NCBI GenBank assembly: GCA_019090385.1
Contig: JAHRWB010000110.1
Coordinates: forward strand, 1-36,337
Direction: 5' to 3'
DNA from: Pseudomonadales bacterium
GTDB lineage: Bacteria; Pseudomonadota; Gammaproteobacteria; Pseudomonadales; Azotimanducaceae
Length of the DNA: 36,337 nt
Shown piece by piece: positions 34,753 to 36,337 of this stretch. The notes beneath the pieces are model-generated. The model worked only from the letters and a program-made list of their open reading frames with translations, did no database searches and had not been told where the DNA came from. Position numbers and translations under genes: made by a program. The number at the start of each line of letters is the position of its first letter. Positions within the stretch are counted from its first letter, which is position 1.

Positions 34753-36024
34753 TCAGGTAGCCCTCTCATCGATGTCGCTTAACATAAGCCGTAATAGTAA
34801 ACCATAATCATGTTGTGATGGGCACACGTAAGAGCAGAGAGCCAAATCCTCCTCAGCCAAATGAGTGCAGCCCAGTGCTCTTGCTGTTTCTGTATCCCCT
34901 GTAAGCAATGCCCGCAATAGCGGTACAGGTGGATAATTAAACGGCCACACACTGTCAAAGGCTTCCAGCGTAAGCATACCCGTTGCGCAAGCTGGCAAAG
35001 CATGCTCCGGTGGTAATACAACTATTTGATTATGGTAGCGACCCAAAAAGCCACTGGCCAGGGATTCCTGCCGGCCCGACAATACAGACCCAGAAATAAT
35101 GCGGTTTCCCGCTGGATCTAAATTACCAACAATATTGGCAAGACTGGCGCCAGTTAGCGTGCGAATGCGTTGGGAAACGATAGAGGCGGGGCCCGCCAGG
35201 GATACTGTACGAGATGTGTCCAAACACCCCGTAAGCGACAATTTTCCCATCGCAATCACATCCTGGTATCCGACATGCCATATTCTCCCCCGGGGCGGGT
35301 ACTTGTCATCGTATCTGGCCAGTTTATGAATATGTGTACCCACCAAACCAGCGGGATGAGGCCCGGAAAACTCGACCACGCTAAGGCCTTCTATTGCCAA
35401 ACCAGGGAACGACTCATCTGCGGATATACATAAAACCGTTCGGCTGCACAACCGTGCCACAAGCGCCATACCACGCTCAAAAGCCTCAAAATTTTCACCA
35501 ATCAGCAATAAGGGCTCAGGTGCCAGCGGGTGGGTATCTATAGCAGTAACATACAATTGATCCGGTAATTCCTCAGGTGGCGGAACCTGATTGCGTGAGT
35601 GAACTCTGAAGGCACTCCACAATCCAATATTTTGCAAAATATCACAAATATCCCTCTGTGAATGCGTTGTCAGCGGTGGATCGAAGCTCGACCCATGAGC
35701 CAGCTTCGTATCAGTAACAGATATGATTATCGCTTCCAGCACCCCTTGAGGTTTGTATACAATTTTCTCGACTATGCCGGAAGCAGGTGCGGTATAACAA
35801 ATTTTCGGGAAGGCCGAATCGGTAAACACTACATCACCTATGTCCACCGTCGCACCCATTTCCACTGCAAGATTTGCACGTAAACCAACAAAATCTTTAA
35901 CCTGCACCGCGACAGAGTCAGGTACGACTTCTTCGATAATCGGCTGGACCGCTTCTCCCAGAGAAATATCTAGCCCTCTATTAATATCAATCCTGATCAT
36001 TTTCGCAAAATGTTTGTTTTTCAT
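34753..36024 (-). CDS. nqrA: NqrA-like subunit
   Basis: The 423-residue soluble subunit of the Nqr complex contacts the quinone-binding region in standard Nqr. It shows RGLDISLGE near the start, the GPHPAGLVGTHIHKLA motif, WHVGYQDVIAMGKL, ISGSVLSGR and GRYHNQIVVLP, all NqrA features. The C-terminus has CSYVCPSQHDYGLLL where standard NqrA has a VCPGKYDYG-type end, and overall length is a little short. The ATG at 36000 (MIRIDINRG) matches the usual NqrA start better than the ATG at 36024; no strong ribosome binding site decides. As first gene of the operon it is divergent from the multiheme cytochrome gene. Confidence 0.92.
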   Translation of the reverse strand: MKNKHFAKMIRIDINRGLDISLGEAVQPIIEEVVPDSVAVQVKDFVGLRANLAVEMGATVDIGDVVFTDSAFPKICYTAPASGIVEKIVYKPQGVLEAIIISVTDTKLAHGSSFDPPLTTHSQRDICDILQNIGLWSAFRVHSRNQVPPPEELPDQLYVTAIDTHPLAPEPLLLIGENFEAFERGMALVARLCSRTVLCISADESFPGLAIEGLSVVEFSGPHPAGLVGTHIHKLARYDDKYPPRGRIWHVGYQDVIAMGKLSLTGCLDTSRTVSLAGPASIVSQRIRTLTGASLANIVGNLDPAGNRIISGSVLSGRQESLASGFLGRYHNQIVVLPPEHALPACATGMLTLEAFDSVWPFNYPPVPLLRALLTGDTETARALGCTHLAEEDLALCSYVCPSQHDYGLLLRLMLSDIDERAT

Positions 36025-36087
36025 CCAACAATCGGCTAAGTATATACCCCCATACTACAAAGTTCAGGACTGAAGGATAATACGACA
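36025..36087. promoter_or_regulatory. Shared divergent promoter region, nqrA-like / multiheme cytochrome
   Basis: Only 63 bp separate the nqrA-like start (minus) from the cytochrome start (plus). Both promoters must therefore overlap or lie partly inside the genes, so joint control is likely. AAGGAT at 36073-36078 is the ribosome binding site for the cytochrome. I see no FNR-like TTGAT-N4-ATCAA or other known operator. Confidence 0.55.
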
Positions 36088-36337
36088 ATGTGGAAAATAA
36101 AGTGGACAATTGTAGCCTGCGCGTTGGTAGTTATGTGGCTTTACTCAACCCAGAGTTCACTCTGGGCAGCCGGAATATCCTGTCAAAGCTGTCACGCAGA
36201 CCTGTCAAAGGACTTTGAAAATACACCACATGCTGACCATACCGGGATAGAGCACAAAAACACAAAAGGATCATCGTGTTCCATATGCCATGGAGACGGG
36301 GCTGTGCATATGGCTTCCCCGGGCGCTGGGACAATCG
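36088..36337 (+). CDS. MtrA/DmsE-type multiheme cytochrome c, partial
   Basis: The first 83 residues are visible before the window ends. A signal peptide (MWKIKWTIVACALVVMW to about LWAA) is followed by two CxxCH heme sites, C32QSCH36 and C64SICH68. The spacing and the surrounding CHADLSKDFENTPHADH and CHGDGAVHMASPGAG resemble the N-terminal module of MtrA/DmsE-type decaheme cytochromes, which carry electrons through an outer-membrane MtrB-type barrel. Total heme number cannot be seen. It could also be another periplasmic multiheme cytochrome. The ATG follows AAGGAT by 9 nt. Confidence 0.85.
   Translation, partial: MWKIKWTIVACALVVMWLYSTQSSLWAAGISCQSCHADLSKDFENTPHADHTGIEHKNTKGSSCSICHGDGAVHMASPGAGTI

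Noticed and set aside
33695-36024. Interpretation of the operon as Rnf rather than Nqr
   Set aside because: The gene order A-B-C-D-E-F, an NqrF with 2Fe-2S plus FAD/NAD domains, and NqrA motifs are Nqr features; no RnfB or RnfC-type ferredoxin-rich proteins are present.

Overview
The window looks like a chromosomal segment of a marine-type gammaproteobacterium, most like the Cellvibrionales/Pseudomonadales side. The evidence is the dsbD-aroQ-accB-prmA-zinc-ribbon gene order, a DUF2333 protein, mpl, AceK and an Nqr operon. The genus cannot be fixed from the sequence alone. Base composition appears fairly even and coding density is high. I found no tRNA, rRNA, insertion sequence, integrase or CRISPR array.

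Layout. Bases 1-4650 (minus strand) hold a housekeeping run: dsbD, aroQ, accB, prmA and a zinc-ribbon protein cut by the window edge. The usual accC between accB and prmA is absent. Bases 4849-6938 (plus) hold a PCuAC-type copper-chaperone lipoprotein, a DUF2333 protein and the pseudouridine synthase rluE, which has no canonical start codon in its conserved frame. Bases 6935-11216 form a pyrophosphate block: soluble pyrophosphatase (ppa), a K+-dependent-type membrane ion-pumping pyrophosphatase (hppA), and a PPi-type phosphofructokinase convergent to hppA across a clear terminator. Bases 11535-14327 hold a four-helix membrane protein, mpl and an exported protein of unknown role. Bases 14400-17644 (minus) hold a large acyl-CoA dehydrogenase, a SprA-like putative metalloprotease with an internal 24-bp tandem repeat, and a small flagellar-rod-like protein. 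Bases 17894-22417 (plus) are comF, then modA-modB-modC-srkA with three successive 8-nt overlaps. Bases 22453-29962 hold a PlsC-like acyltransferase, a metallo-beta-lactamase-fold protein, a small membrane protein, two acyl-CoA dehydrogenases in tandem, a DUF2628 protein and aceK.

The most interesting region is 29959-36337. A complete but divergent nqrABCDEF operon on the minus strand ends in a CBS-domain gene translationally coupled to nqrF. A multiheme cytochrome c of the MtrA/DmsE type (partial, running off the right edge) is transcribed divergently from a 63-bp shared intergenic region. The NqrB-like subunit is short and has lost the (S/T)GAT motif that carries covalent FMN in true NqrB, while NqrC keeps its FMN motif and NqrD, NqrE and NqrF keep their metal-binding cysteines. 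I read this as a paralogous Nqr-like membrane oxidoreductase, possibly exchanging electrons with a periplasmic or outer-membrane multiheme cytochrome conduit. That linkage is inference from gene neighbourhood.

An energetic theme can be suggested: PPi-dependent glycolysis plus a PPi-driven ion pump, and a second ion-pumping redox complex of the Nqr type. Whether both use Na+ cannot be settled from the sequence.
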